A stretch of DNA of 39,308 bases, taken from JADZAA01 sp039810485 (GTDB taxonomy: Bacteria > Bacteroidota > Ignavibacteria > Kapaibacteriales > UBA961). A program made the translations under genes and the position numbers. Below the pieces are notes generated by a model that searched no databases, was not told where the DNA came from, and saw only the letters and a list, made by a program, of their open reading frames with translations. This document shows positions 7,150-16,052 of this stretch, piece by piece (within the stretch, counting starts at the first letter, position 1; each line of letters opens with the position of its first letter). The DNA is taken from assembly GCA_039810485.1 (NCBI GenBank), contig JBDHXA010000021.1, positions 1 to 39,308 of the forward strand, in the 5' to 3' direction.

Positions 7150-8604
7150 ATGCTTCAAGATTTATTACATACAGCTCCTATTCCGCTTCTTTCAATATTG
7201 GCAACAGTAGCCATAATTTTGGATGCGCTCAAGCGCAACAGCGCACAGTTAATATTTGGGTTTAGCATTCTTTCCCTTTGTATGGCAATGGCTGCCGCTA
7301 TTGGCGCTATGTTCCTGCCATATAATGTTACAGCATTTAGCGGAATGGTAACAGGCGGAGGATACGGCACATATTTCGACATTATTTTTTGTCTTGGCGG
7401 ACTTCTTACATTACTTGCTGCACGACCTTTTTTACAGCAGTCGAACACAGAGCACAATGAGTTTTATTCAATTACGCTATTCTCCGTGTGTGGTATGATG
7501 CTCATTGCCCATGCTAACAATCTTTTGATTCTTTTTATCGGAATTGAAGTGATGTCGGTATCGTTCTATATTCTTTCCGGTTATCTGCGAACTTCACATT
7601 TTTCGGTAGAGGCAGCTCTCAAATACTTTTTGCTTGGTGCATTTGCCACCGGTTTTTTAGTGTATGGTATGGCGTTGATTTATGGCTCTGCCGGCTCATT
7701 GGATTACAACGGAATTTTCATGGCAATTCGCGGCGAAACCGGTGTGCGCTTTCCGATGCTTATGTTAATCGGAACGGGTTTGCTTATCATAGGGTTAAGT
7801 TTCAAGTCTGCTATTTTTCCCTTTCATCAATGGACGCCAGATGTTTATCAAGGAGCGCCAACGGTGGTTACGGCTTTTATGAGCACGGCAGGAAAAGCAG
7901 CGGCTATTAGCGCTTTTGTGCCCGTTCTTATGGTTTTAACTCCAGAAGCGAGCAACCCTGTCGCGACCAAACTCGGCATATTGCTTGCTGTTTTGTCTGC
8001 TTGCACGATGTTGGTCGGTAATATCAGCGCGTTAGTGCAGAAAAATATTAAACGCATGCTTGCATATTCGTCAATTGCTCATGCAGGATATATTATGATG
8101 GGATTGGCCGCGGGCACTGCCCGAGGATTTAGCGGAATCATATACTATGTGTCGGCTTATTTATTTATGCAAATTGGTGCGTTTATCGTTGTTTCATCAC
8201 TTGAGCGAGGCAATGAAGAGCGGTATTGCAATTTAAATGATTATGCGGGTCTTGGCAAAAAACACCCTGTTCTTGCCGCCCTTATGGCTGTGTTTATGTT
8301 TTCTCTTGCAGGCATTCCGCCATTTGCAGGATTTTTTGGCAAATACTATCTTTTCACTGCCGCCATTGAATCTGGCTATACTTGGCTCACTATCGTCGGT
8401 GTAATTTCTTCCGCAATTTCAGCATATTTCTATATTGGGCTTGTCGTAACAATGTATTTTCGCGAATCTGACGCAGAAGAGCGTGATGCTCAGCCAGGAC
8501 TTGCAAGAATTTCTCTTTTTGTCGCTGCTGTTGGCACTATACTTTTGGGAGTGATGCCACAGTACGTTGCACAAATTGCAAATTTATTTTTTCAAAAAAT
8601 GTAA
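7150..8604 (+). CDS. nuoN: NADH-quinone oxidoreductase subunit N
   Basis: 484 residues, full length for NuoN, hydrophobic throughout with about 14 transmembrane helices. The antiporter-like proton-channel residues are present: Glu133 in IGIEVMSVSFYILSGY, Lys158 in AALKYFLLGAF, and Lys219 in FKSAIFPFHQWTPDVYQGAP, followed by Lys249 in STAGKAA. NuoN is one of three proton-pumping membrane subunits of complex I. No other nuo gene is next to it: the upstream neighbour is on the opposite strand and a terminator follows, so it is either split from the operon or an isolated copy. It has its own promoter. Confidence 0.95.
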   Translation: MLQDLLHTAPIPLLSILATVAIILDALKRNSAQLIFGFSILSLCMAMAAAIGAMFLPYNVTAFSGMVTGGGYGTYFDIIFCLGGLLTLLAARPFLQQSNTEHNEFYSITLFSVCGMMLIAHANNLLILFIGIEVMSVSFYILSGYLRTSHFSVEAALKYFLLGAFATGFLVYGMALIYGSAGSLDYNGIFMAIRGETGVRFPMLMLIGTGLLIIGLSFKSAIFPFHQWTPDVYQGAPTVVTAFMSTAGKAAAISAFVPVLMVLTPEASNPVATKLGILLAVLSACTMLVGNISALVQKNIKRMLAYSSIAHAGYIMMGLAAGTARGFSGIIYYVSAYLFMQIGAFIVVSSLERGNEERYCNLNDYAGLGKKHPVLAALMAVFMFSLAGIPPFAGFFGKYYLFTAAIESGYTWLTIVGVISSAISAYFYIGLVVTMYFRESDAEERDAQPGLARISLFVAAVGTILLGVMPQYVAQIANLFFQKM

Positions 8605-8642
8605 TCGCCCAGAATTCAGCAGGCGTTTGTAATTTTCTATCG

Positions 8643-8685
8643 AAAAGGCGGTTATTCCCTATTAGGAACAACTGCTTTTTTGTTT
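8643..8685 (+). terminator. Rho-independent terminator of nuoN
   Basis: The stem aaaaggcggttattcc pairs with ggaacaactgctttt with one bulge and a wobble pair, followed by a T run. It lies 38 bases after the nuoN stop and just before the next gene. Confidence 0.7.
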
Positions 8686-8692
8686 ATTTCGT

Positions 8693-10954
8693 ATGCCAAT
8701 TATAAACTTCATTGTTATTTTCCTCTTTTTTTTAGGATTTATCACGGCAGCTGCGCAGCCAAGCGGAGTAGTTTATCTCAATCCTGCAAACAAAAAGCAA
8801 GATACACTTGACTTCGACATTACATTATTCGGCAAGCCGCTCAGGGCTGAGTTTTATGTTGATAACACCGGCAATTCAACTATATATATTCCACAAAAAC
8901 TTGTTCCTTTTTTCTCGATAGAACGCATTACGAATGACCCCAACGATTTCCGGCATCTAGAATTTACCAATGAGACAATCTTGCCATTTTCCGTTACGGC
9001 CGCCAAGCCAAACGGCATATTTCAATTAATATTTACTTCAAATCTAGACACAACAAAATTAGATTATGCCCTTGGCTTCAAAATCGGGCGCATGGTAGTC
9101 GGCCTTGCCGATAAGATTAACGCTTCAGCACCATTTCAAAGTACCGATACTTTTACGCTAATTGCATGGAAGACCAAGAATTTTCTTGCTTCAAAACGCG
9201 AGAATCTTCGCTTCGATTCCGTCTATCTCGGCTCAGTAAATGTTCAAGCTCAATGGATGCTAAAAAATGTATCCGATGGTGAAATTAATGTGTTTGGCAG
9301 CTATATCACACCGCTTTCTCCGATTGTCGGCTTGGGAAGTTTTTCGGTTGCAGCGCCTCTCGACGCTGTAATAATGCCGCGCGATTCCCATGCTCCTTGG
9401 ACAATTCGATATAGTCCAATGCTTCGCGGATCCGACAGTGCTCGTCTTGCTTTGTCTTATTTTCCAAATATTAACGGACGTGCGGATTCTACTGCAATTA
9501 CGCTGCATGGAGTTGGCGTTCAGCAAGAAATTGCATTAAGCAATCGTTCCTTTGGACTGCCAAACCCGATAATACTGCGCGGCGACACCATTGATTTAGG
9601 GGATATAAACGTCGGCGAGACAGCCACAGCAACAATAATTATTGAAAATCGAGGCAATCTGTCTTTTGGAGGAACAGCAGGCCAGCTAAGCGGACAGCCG
9701 GATAATTTCTTTTCTTTAGAGCGATATTTCAATGATAAGCAGAATTTGCAACCCGGTAAATTCGACACTGCAACAGTCCAATTCAAACCATTGCGACGCG
9801 GCACATTTACGGCAAACTTTTCGATTTCAAGCGATATTCGCTCTCGCATTTCCACCGCTCCAGATTCTGCTTCAAAACTTGTTTGGCATATTCGCGGGCG
9901 CGCAGCCGAACCGGAGTTGATATTCAGCAATGACACGCGAGATACCGTGAACTTCGGACAAGCAATTATGCCTGCCGATCCGTCTTGTTCGGGCACATTC
10001 GTTCGCCGCCTTGCAGCACGCAATATTGGGAACGCTCTTTTGACCTTGACATTCGACAGCATTCAAGCTCCTTTTTTCATCAGAGGCGGCGCAAAACGCG
10101 ACGTTTTGCCAAACGACAGCGCAAACATCGAAATTGAATTTTCACCACAAATTGCCAGCAATTTTGCTTCTTCTTTAACTATAACAAGCAATGAAGCGCC
10201 GACTAAAAAAAATCGAAAATTTTTCTTAATCGGTTCATCTGCAACTCAAACTGCTCAAATTGCTGCTCCCAACATCGTTTCAGCTGCCGGACGAAAAATA
10301 TCGGTTCCAATCACGGTGCACTCCTCAGTAAAGTATGCGACAAATTTTTCGGCAACACTTGTGTACGATACAACTCTTTTGGATTTTACGGGTTTTGACA
10401 GAATGCGCACTTCTTCGGAATCTGCATTAACTACCATTCTCGACCCGAAAGCAGGCTCAATTGCTTTTTCGCTCTATGATGCAAGCGGCACTTTATTTGC
10501 CAAAGATACTCTTATTCGAGCTGAATTCAACACTTATTTTGGCGCACCTATTGCAACTGCTCTTTCCTTAGTTCGCGCCAAAGCGGGAAATGAAAATTGC
10601 GATTCAGCAGCGCATCTTGTCATTCAAGCCGGAAGCTACAGCCCTGACTCCTCATGTGGAAATGCATATCGAGCAATATTGGGCATGAAAGGAATGTTCA
10701 GGTTTGTGCAAATCGGTGAAAACCCGACAACCGATATTCTGCAATTTGCTTTCGAAACAGCATTACCGTTGGAAACCTCAGTTATTCTCTATTCTTCTTC
10801 TGGACAGCAAATAGCCGTCATTGCCAAGGGTGTTTTCAGCGAGGGCATTCATTATGCAGAGACAACAACCCAGGAATGCGCTTCTGGCTTATATTTCGTT
10901 GAAATGCGAGCAGGACTTTATCGAAAAGTGTTTCCCGTATTGATAGCACGATGA
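8693..10954 (+). CDS. Large secreted protein with ASH/choice-of-anchor-D and cohesin-like domains and a T9SS tail
   Basis: 753 residues. A hydrophobic signal peptide (about 1-22, ending AAAQ) is followed by several beta-sandwich units of the ASH/choice-of-anchor-D type. These are recognisable from FDSVYLGSVNVQAQ, IDLGDINVGETATATI-ENRGN, LQPGKFDTATVQFKP, VNFGQAI and VLPNDSANIEIEFSPQ (about 170-510). A cohesin-like region follows (about 530-650; ISVPITVHSS, LVYDTTLLDFTGF). The last 85 residues are a T9SS type A sorting domain (ENPTTDIL, VILYSSSGQQIAV, ASGLYFVEMR, ending PVLIAR). It is likely secreted to or anchored at the cell surface; function unknown. The 1310-residue protein at 19632-23564 has a similar cohesin-like and tail layout. 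Its stop overlaps the start of the downstream methylase. Confidence 0.85.
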   Translation: MPIINFIVIFLFFLGFITAAAQPSGVVYLNPANKKQDTLDFDITLFGKPLRAEFYVDNTGNSTIYIPQKLVPFFSIERITNDPNDFRHLEFTNETILPFSVTAAKPNGIFQLIFTSNLDTTKLDYALGFKIGRMVVGLADKINASAPFQSTDTFTLIAWKTKNFLASKRENLRFDSVYLGSVNVQAQWMLKNVSDGEINVFGSYITPLSPIVGLGSFSVAAPLDAVIMPRDSHAPWTIRYSPMLRGSDSARLALSYFPNINGRADSTAITLHGVGVQQEIALSNRSFGLPNPIILRGDTIDLGDINVGETATATIIIENRGNLSFGGTAGQLSGQPDNFFSLERYFNDKQNLQPGKFDTATVQFKPLRRGTFTANFSISSDIRSRISTAPDSASKLVWHIRGRAAEPELIFSNDTRDTVNFGQAIMPADPSCSGTFVRRLAARNIGNALLTLTFDSIQAPFFIRGGAKRDVLPNDSANIEIEFSPQIASNFASSLTITSNEAPTKKNRKFFLIGSSATQTAQIAAPNIVSAAGRKISVPITVHSSVKYATNFSATLVYDTTLLDFTGFDRMRTSSESALTTILDPKAGSIAFSLYDASGTLFAKDTLIRAEFNTYFGAPIATALSLVRAKAGNENCDSAAHLVIQAGSYSPDSSCGNAYRAILGMKGMFRFVQIGENPTTDILQFAFETALPLETSVILYSSSGQQIAVIAKGVFSEGIHYAETTTQECASGLYFVEMRAGLYRKVFPVLIAR

Positions 10955-11784
10955 AAAGCCCTTTGCGCTACCCGGGCGGAAAAAGCAGAGCCGTAGGCCG
11001 CATTTTGTCTCTTCTTCCCAATTTTGCCGAATATCGCGAGCCGTTTATAGGTGGCGGCTCAGTATTTTTTGCTTTAAAATCACAATATCCTAAACGAAAA
11101 TACTGGATTAACGATCTCTATCGAGAACTCATCAATTTCTGGCTTTTTACCCGCGATGACATTGCTGGTATAATAGAACAAATCTATTTGTGGCGCAATT
11201 CTTATTCAGAAGGTAAAAAACTGCATAAATTTCTTGTAGAAAATATGCATTTATTCAGCGACAAAGAGCAGTCAGCTGCTTTTTTTATTTTCAATCGCAT
11301 CACATTTTCAGGCACTACTGAAAGCGGTGGCTATTCAGAACAGGCGTTTCACGGAAGATTTACCGAAAGCTCGATAGCACGGTTAGAAGAGGCCGCCAAG
11401 ATCTTGTTAGAAACAAAAATTTCGAATTTAGATTATGCTGAAGCAACATTATCACCCGGCAACGATGTTGTAATTTTTCTTGATCCGCCTTATTATTCTG
11501 CCGAAAAATCTCGACTATACGGTAAAAATGGCTCTTTGCATGCCGGTTTCGATCATCAGCGTTTTGCAAACATCATGCGCCAATGCCCGCATAAATGGCT
11601 TGTAACATACGATGACAGCGAATATATTCGCGAATTGTTTTCTTTTGCCAATATATTTTCTTGGGATTTAACTTACGGCATGAGAAATGTAACAAAGAGC
11701 GGAAATCAACAAGGGAAAGAGGTTTTTATTTCAAATTATATGGATTCTATTGAACCGTTTTCCTTATTGCCATCATCCTTGTAA
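10951..11784 (+). CDS. Orphan Dam-type DNA adenine methylase
   Basis: 277 residues, the usual size for a D12-class N6-adenine methyltransferase (Dam/M.DpnII family). The N-terminus KSPLRYPGGKSR and motif I PFIGGG (31-36) form the SAM site. DPPY (178-181) is the catalytic motif IV. Dam relatives usually methylate adenine in GATC, but the target cannot be read from sequence alone. The ATG overlaps the TGA of the preceding gene (ATGA), implying translational coupling with a secreted-protein gene, an odd pairing. No restriction endonuclease is encoded in the neighbouring genes, so it looks like an orphan regulatory or repair methylase, or a phage-derived one. Confidence 0.88.
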   Translation: MKSPLRYPGGKSRAVGRILSLLPNFAEYREPFIGGGSVFFALKSQYPKRKYWINDLYRELINFWLFTRDDIAGIIEQIYLWRNSYSEGKKLHKFLVENMHLFSDKEQSAAFFIFNRITFSGTTESGGYSEQAFHGRFTESSIARLEEAAKILLETKISNLDYAEATLSPGNDVVIFLDPPYYSAEKSRLYGKNGSLHAGFDHQRFANIMRQCPHKWLVTYDDSEYIRELFSFANIFSWDLTYGMRNVTKSGNQQGKEVFISNYMDSIEPFSLLPSSL

Positions 11785-11795
11785 AATTCCTTAGT

Positions 11796-11826
11796 ATTTA
11801 TTTGTTTTTAAACAAAACAAATAAAT
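11796..11826. terminator. 13-bp perfect AT-rich inverted repeat after the methylase
   Basis: atttatttgtttt and aaaacaaataaat pair perfectly around the loop taaac, 11 bases after the methylase stop. AT-only stems are weak, so it may be a poor terminator or an operator. Confidence 0.4.
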
Positions 11827-11872
11827 TATACTGTCTGGTTTCATTGCGGTTGCACAAGAATATAATACGATG

Positions 11873-11904
11873 TTTAAGGGCTTGATATTCAACTTTTAAA
11901 TTTG
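11873..11904 (+). promoter_or_regulatory. Possible promoter of the alpha/beta hydrolase gene
   Basis: TTTA (11873-11876), 20 bases, then TAAATTTG (11897-11904), with the ATG 33 bases further on. The upstream box deviates from TTTG. Confidence 0.35.
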
Positions 11905-11937
11905 TTATTTGTACTTTTTATGCAATAAAAGCATAGT

Positions 11938-12759
11938 ATGAAATTGCTTGAATATACAGATGAGTTTTACAATGATAACGGCGATGTGCTGCGATCAGAT
12001 ATTCGCATTTGTAACGATCAAAATAACTCTCGTCCATTGATATTAATATTGCATGGATTCACTGCTTTTCGCCGCTGGGGCTTCTTTCCTTATATCGGTC
12101 AGCGAATTGCAGAAGCTGGAGCAATTTCTATTATATTCGATTTTTCTTACAACGGTTACGGCGAAGATGGGGCGCTTGTATTTCCTGAACGCTTTGCTGC
12201 AAACACCATCAGTCGCGAGCGCAGCGACATAGCTTCAATCATTAGCGCGATTCGCCGTGCAGATTTTCCTTTTTGGAATAAAGAAATTTATTTGCTCGGA
12301 CATTCTCGCGGCGGCGCAGATGCAATATTAACCGCCTCAATTGATATTGCCATCAAAAAAACAGCAGCTTGGGGCTGCATTTCCACATTTGACCGCTATA
12401 CGTCGCGAATTAAGCACCAATGGCGCTCCGATGGCTTAATCTCTTTCCGCGAACAACACAGCAACACGACGATACGCATGAACGCTGCCTACCTTGAAGA
12501 TGCAATATTGCCAAAAAACAATATCCTTGAAGCAGCCGCGACTATGCAGTCGGAATTATTGCTTATTCACGGCCAGCAAGATCTTACTTCTCCCATGAGA
12601 AATGCTGAAAAAATAGCAGCCGCAAAACAAGATGCTCGATTAGAGATTATCGCAGGAACAGGACATACTTTCGGCATTGCTCATCCTTTTACAGCCACAA
12701 CGCAGGCGCTTGAATCGGCAATTGCAATAACCATAGATTTTTTTTCGTTGCAAAACTAA
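11938..12759 (+). CDS. Alpha/beta hydrolase (serine esterase/peptidase-like)
   Basis: 273 residues with the alpha/beta-hydrolase fold. The oxyanion-side motif is ILHGFTAFRRWGFFP (37-51), the nucleophile is Ser123 in GHSRGG, the acid Asp215 in IHGQQDLTSP, and the histidine His243 in GTGHTFG. There is no signal peptide, so it is cytoplasmic. It resembles small esterases/acyl-peptidases in the UPF0255/FrsA-like or prolyl-oligopeptidase-like group, but the substrate cannot be assigned. A small lipoprotein gene follows with only a few bases between them. Confidence 0.8.
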   Translation: MKLLEYTDEFYNDNGDVLRSDIRICNDQNNSRPLILILHGFTAFRRWGFFPYIGQRIAEAGAISIIFDFSYNGYGEDGALVFPERFAANTISRERSDIASIISAIRRADFPFWNKEIYLLGHSRGGADAILTASIDIAIKKTAAWGCISTFDRYTSRIKHQWRSDGLISFREQHSNTTIRMNAAYLEDAILPKNNILEAAATMQSELLLIHGQQDLTSPMRNAEKIAAAKQDARLEIIAGTGHTFGIAHPFTATTQALESAIAITIDFFSLQN

Positions 12760-12767
12760 TTGTGAAA

Positions 12768-13181
12768 ATGCATAAATCATTATTTATCACTATATTTTTG
12801 TCAGCTGCATTGTTAGCTGGCTGCGAATTATTTGTTATCGGAACCAAGCATAAGCCAAGCATTGAAGCAAGTCAAAAAAGCTCGATAGGAGCTGTACTGC
12901 TCTTTAAGACCGAGCTTGACAGCGCAAATAGTATCGCTGCAACAGAACTTTTAGCAGGCAAAGACAAACACAAACTTCTCGCTATTGAAAAATACGAGAT
13001 GTCCGACGAGATTTCTCGCCTTGGTAGAATTATCTCTCAAAAGCCCATAACTCTTCTCAAAGCCGACACGCTCTCTCCAGATTCACACCGCGTTTTGCTC
13101 GAATTAGATTACCAAAAAAAATTGACATTCAGCGCTGCGAGAATTAAGGGCGCATGGTATATTACTGATATACAAGAGTAA
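12768..13181 (+). CDS. Small lipoprotein of unknown function
   Basis: About 137 residues. The lipobox LLAGC near residue 19 marks it as a lipoprotein. The mature part is about 115 residues of mixed alpha/beta character ending ARIKGAWYITDIQE, which recalls the end of DUF4878/NTF2-like lipoproteins; that link is tentative. The ATG at 12768 is chosen; a GTG two codons upstream (12762) is also in frame and 2 bases from the hydrolase stop. It is probably co-transcribed with the hydrolase. Confidence 0.7.
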   Translation: MHKSLFITIFLSAALLAGCELFVIGTKHKPSIEASQKSSIGAVLLFKTELDSANSIAATELLAGKDKHKLLAIEKYEMSDEISRLGRIISQKPITLLKADTLSPDSHRVLLELDYQKKLTFSAARIKGAWYITDIQE

Positions 13182-13300
13182 ATATAATCGCTGTAAAATA
13201 GCATTATAAATACTAAATACTTGATATTAACCAGCCATTTCAATAGCAATATGCAAAGAAATAATTATTCATTTCTGTTTTTTCACCCTCATTTCTTAAT

Positions 13301-13331
13301 TTTGTCTGCACAAGAGTAATCTGTAATTTTG
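13301..13331 (+). promoter_or_regulatory. Bacteroidota-type promoter for trxB
   Basis: TTTG (13301-13304), 19 bases, TAATTTTG (13324-13331): a full match to the consensus. A second TAATTTTG lies at 13297-13304. The leader is about 47 bases. Confidence 0.6.
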
Positions 13332-13378
13332 CAGTAATCTTAGAATAATCTTTATTTCATAGTTTCAAAGCGTTTAAT

Positions 13379-14329
13379 ATGAGTTTACATCATCACGTTG
13401 CCATAATCGGCTCGGGTCCAGCCGGATTCACAGCCGCAATTTACTCTTCCCGCGCACGACTCGACACCGTCGTTTTCGAGGGTTTGCAGCCCGGAGGACA
13501 ATTAACCATTACTACTGAAATTGAAAATTTTCCCGGGTTCGAGCATGGCATTATGGGACCGGAGCTCATGGATGTTATGCGCAAGCAATGCCATCGCTTT
13601 GGTGTTAAATCTGTCTATGAAATAATTGATTCCGTTGATTTTTCACAGCGTCCGTTTGTTTTAACATCCGACAGAGGAACACGTTACACGGCAGATGCCG
13701 TAATTGTTGCCACAGGTGCTTCTGCAAAATTATTAGGCGCTAAAGGCGAAGCGGAATATATGGGATACGGAATTTCTGCCTGCGCCACCTGCGACGGTTT
13801 TTTCTTCCGCAATCAGCCGGTTTACGTGGTTGGAGGCGGCGATACAGCCATGGAAGAGGCAAACTATCTTACGCGATTCTGCTCGAAAGTTACTATTATT
13901 CATCGTCGCGACGAGTTTCGCGCTTCCAAAATCATGCTAGAACGCGCTGAACGAAATGATAAAATAGATTTTATGCTGAACACGACTATTGATGAATATC
14001 TCGGCGAAATTTTGCCAACAGGCATGAAACGCCTAACCGGTCTGCGTCTGAAAAATACAAAAACCGACAAACTAACAGAAATATCCGCAACAGGCGTATT
14101 TATTGGTATAGGACACAAGCCAAACACCGATATTTTCCAAAATACCTTAGACATGGACGCCAATGGCTATATTATTACGCTGCCGCGCTCCAGCGCAACC
14201 AATATTGAAGGAGTATTCGCCTGCGGCGATGCGCAAGACAGCGTTTACCGCCAAGCTATAACAGCTGCTGGAAGCGGATGCATGGCAGCAATTGACGCCG
14301 AGCGCTGGCTGGAAGCGCAACACGAATGA
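13379..14329 (+). CDS. trxB: Thioredoxin-disulfide reductase
   Basis: 316 residues, normal length. The FAD-binding motif is GSGPAG (11-16), the redox-active pair is Cys135-Ala-Thr-Cys138 within SACATCDG, and the NADPH domain has GGGDTAMEEA (152-161) and HRRDEFRAS. The C-terminal FAD contact GVFACGDAQDSVYRQAITAAGSGC is typical apart from small changes. It transfers electrons from NADPH through FAD to thioredoxin in the cytoplasm. Trx itself is not in the window. It has its own promoter and a hairpin follows the stop. Confidence 0.95.
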   Translation: MSLHHHVAIIGSGPAGFTAAIYSSRARLDTVVFEGLQPGGQLTITTEIENFPGFEHGIMGPELMDVMRKQCHRFGVKSVYEIIDSVDFSQRPFVLTSDRGTRYTADAVIVATGASAKLLGAKGEAEYMGYGISACATCDGFFFRNQPVYVVGGGDTAMEEANYLTRFCSKVTIIHRRDEFRASKIMLERAERNDKIDFMLNTTIDEYLGEILPTGMKRLTGLRLKNTKTDKLTEISATGVFIGIGHKPNTDIFQNTLDMDANGYIITLPRSSATNIEGVFACGDAQDSVYRQAITAAGSGCMAAIDAERWLEAQHE

Positions 14330-14358
14330 CGCGAAGCCATGCGCGCTTAAAATCAATG

Positions 14359-14390
14359 CTGCCCGATGCGTTGCATATCGCGTCGGGCAG
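14359..14390 (+). terminator. 12-bp hairpin after trxB
   Basis: ctgcccgatgcg and cgcgtcgggcag pair over 12 bases (one wobble) around the loop ttgcatat. A short, weak T stretch follows. It overlaps the region upstream of plsC, which argues against a plsC start before 14391. Confidence 0.6.
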
Positions 14391-14437
14391 TATACTTTAA
14401 CCGAAATACTGTCGCTTTTTTTGGCCTTTATACACAC

Positions 14438-15166
14438 ATGAATTTTGCTTCGTTTACATTGCGAACGTTGACTGCCGGCTTCTATACCTTAGCTAAAATT
14501 GCAGATCTTACCTTCAGGCAAAAAGCAACTGAAAGCGATGTGTTTTACGACTATGCTCAAAGCTGGGCGCGAGTGATGCTTCGCATTACAGACACAGAGA
14601 TATTTGTGCGAGAGGAAGTTCCAACTTGCGCTCAGTCGTGCATTTACGCGAGTAATCATATCAGTTTGCTCGATGCGCCTGCATTGCTTGCCGCTTTGCC
14701 AAAAGGAGTGCGGTTTATGTACAAGCAAGAGATTGAGCGTGTGCCCATATTTGGCAGAGCTCTTGCAAAATCTCCTTTCATTGCAGTCAATCGCGGAAAT
14801 TCTCGCGAGGCGACCGGAAGCTATTACCAAGCTGCAAATGATATTGCAAGCGGCAGTTCAGTTTTGCTTTTTCCAGAAGGCACGTGGTCGCCTGACGGCG
14901 AATTGCTGCCATTTAAGCGAGGAGCAATGCTTTTGGCTTTGCGTTCAGGCAAACCTATAGTGCCGGTTGCAATTTGGGGAACGCAATTTGCTCTTCCGCC
15001 TGAGCAATACAGATTTTACGGAGGCAAAGTCGCGATTCGCATAGGCGAGCCGATTGCAGTTTCAAGCGTTTCCAACAAAGAAGAAGAGCAAAATTTATCG
15101 TACGCTATTCGCAAGCGCATTGCATTGCTTTTAGAAGAATGTCGCAATTCGGCGCAATTCACATAA
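14438..15166 (+). CDS. plsC: 1-acyl-sn-glycerol-3-phosphate acyltransferase
   Basis: 242 residues from the ATG at 14438. Catalytic motif I is NHISLLD (73-79; His74, Asp79) and motif III is FPEGT (145-149). The VNRGNSREA block and the PVAIWGT block are typical of the PlsC family. It acylates lysophosphatidic acid to phosphatidic acid at the inner face of the cytoplasmic membrane, with a hydrophobic N-terminal helix near residues 5-20. The open frame extends upstream to 14366, but that part falls in the trxB hairpin, so the shorter start is preferred. Confidence 0.85.
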   Translation: MNFASFTLRTLTAGFYTLAKIADLTFRQKATESDVFYDYAQSWARVMLRITDTEIFVREEVPTCAQSCIYASNHISLLDAPALLAALPKGVRFMYKQEIERVPIFGRALAKSPFIAVNRGNSREATGSYYQAANDIASGSSVLLFPEGTWSPDGELLPFKRGAMLLALRSGKPIVPVAIWGTQFALPPEQYRFYGGKVAIRIGEPIAVSSVSNKEEEQNLSYAIRKRIALLLEECRNSAQFT

Positions 15167-15357
15167 TTCATTGCATACCAATCATCTGCAAATTCAGCCA
15201 GCACAATATTCAAATTTAATAGAAGATTCACCATCTTTTTTTAATAAAATTCATCAACTCCAAACAATGTTGTATCAGCTATTCATAAAAAATCTAAATT
15301 GAACTCCAATAGTGCTTGCTTCACATGATTACAGTTTGCTTTCATTTCGCATTGAAA

Positions 15358-15387
15358 TTTGTAATTCGTACTATTACTGTATATTTG
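15358..15387 (+). promoter_or_regulatory. Bacteroidota-type promoter for adk
   Basis: TTTG (15358-15361), 18 bases, TATATTTG (15380-15387). The start codon is 77 bases downstream. The rest of the 297-base gap between plsC and adk is AT-rich with no other clear element. Confidence 0.5.
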
Positions 15388-15463
15388 CACAAATATTACG
15401 ATATGCGAAACATCAACCAATCTGACAATAAAAGAGACGCTGCCATATATTGAAAGAAAGCCG

Positions 15464-16012
15464 ATGGTAATTGTATTTTTTGGCGCGCCTGGAGTAGGAA
15501 AAGGAACCCAGGCCGCACTATTAGCAGAACGGAGGGGCGTTCCCCACCTTTCTACCGGCGAGGCATTTCGCCAAGCAATTCATAATAATACGCCGCTTGG
15601 CAAAACAGCCAAAGAATTTGTTGAATCTGGGCGCTTAGTGCCTGATGATATTGTAACCGGCATAGTGCGTGAAGCTCTGCAAAAAGAAGATTATTCGCGC
15701 GGCTGCATTCTTGACGGCTACCCGCGTACAAAGGCGCAGGCAATTGCTCTCGACAATATGCTAGCTGAATTAGGGCGCACAGTAGGAAAGGTTGTTAATA
15801 TCGAGGTAGAAAACGAAGAAATTGTACAGCGAATGTTGAATAGAGGACGTAAAGACGATACCGAAAGCGTTATTCGCGACCGTCTTTTAATTTATAATAA
15901 CGAAACAGCGCCATTACTTTCATATTACGATGAGCAGCAAAAATTGGCGTCTGTTGACGGTAATTCCGAAATCGAAACGGTCTATCAAAGAATTATCTCG
16001 GTACTTCAGTAA
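15464..16012 (+). CDS. adk: Adenylate kinase, short LID-less form
   Basis: 182 residues. The P-loop is GAPGVGKGT (7-15), the AMP-binding segment LSTGEAFR (29-36), and LDGYPRT (83-89) replaces the usual LDGFPRT. After RMLNRGRKDDTE the protein goes straight to VIRDRL, so the LID domain is reduced to a few residues, as in other short adenylate kinases. It interconverts ATP + AMP and 2 ADP in the cytoplasm. It has its own promoter; a Crp/Fnr gene follows after 40 bases. Confidence 0.93.
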   Translation: MVIVFFGAPGVGKGTQAALLAERRGVPHLSTGEAFRQAIHNNTPLGKTAKEFVESGRLVPDDIVTGIVREALQKEDYSRGCILDGYPRTKAQAIALDNMLAELGRTVGKVVNIEVENEEIVQRMLNRGRKDDTESVIRDRLLIYNNETAPLLSYYDEQQKLASVDGNSEIETVYQRIISVLQ

Positions 16013-16052
16013 GCTTCTGAACAAAGTCTTTATTTTACATTTAGTTCATTTT

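Noticed and set aside
14366..14437. Longer start for plsC.
   Set aside because: It would begin inside the trxB hairpin, and the extra residues are not PlsC-like.
15930..16052. Longer start for the Crp/Fnr gene.
   Set aside because: The extra residues overlap adk in another frame and do not resemble the family; ATG at 16053 gives the normal length.
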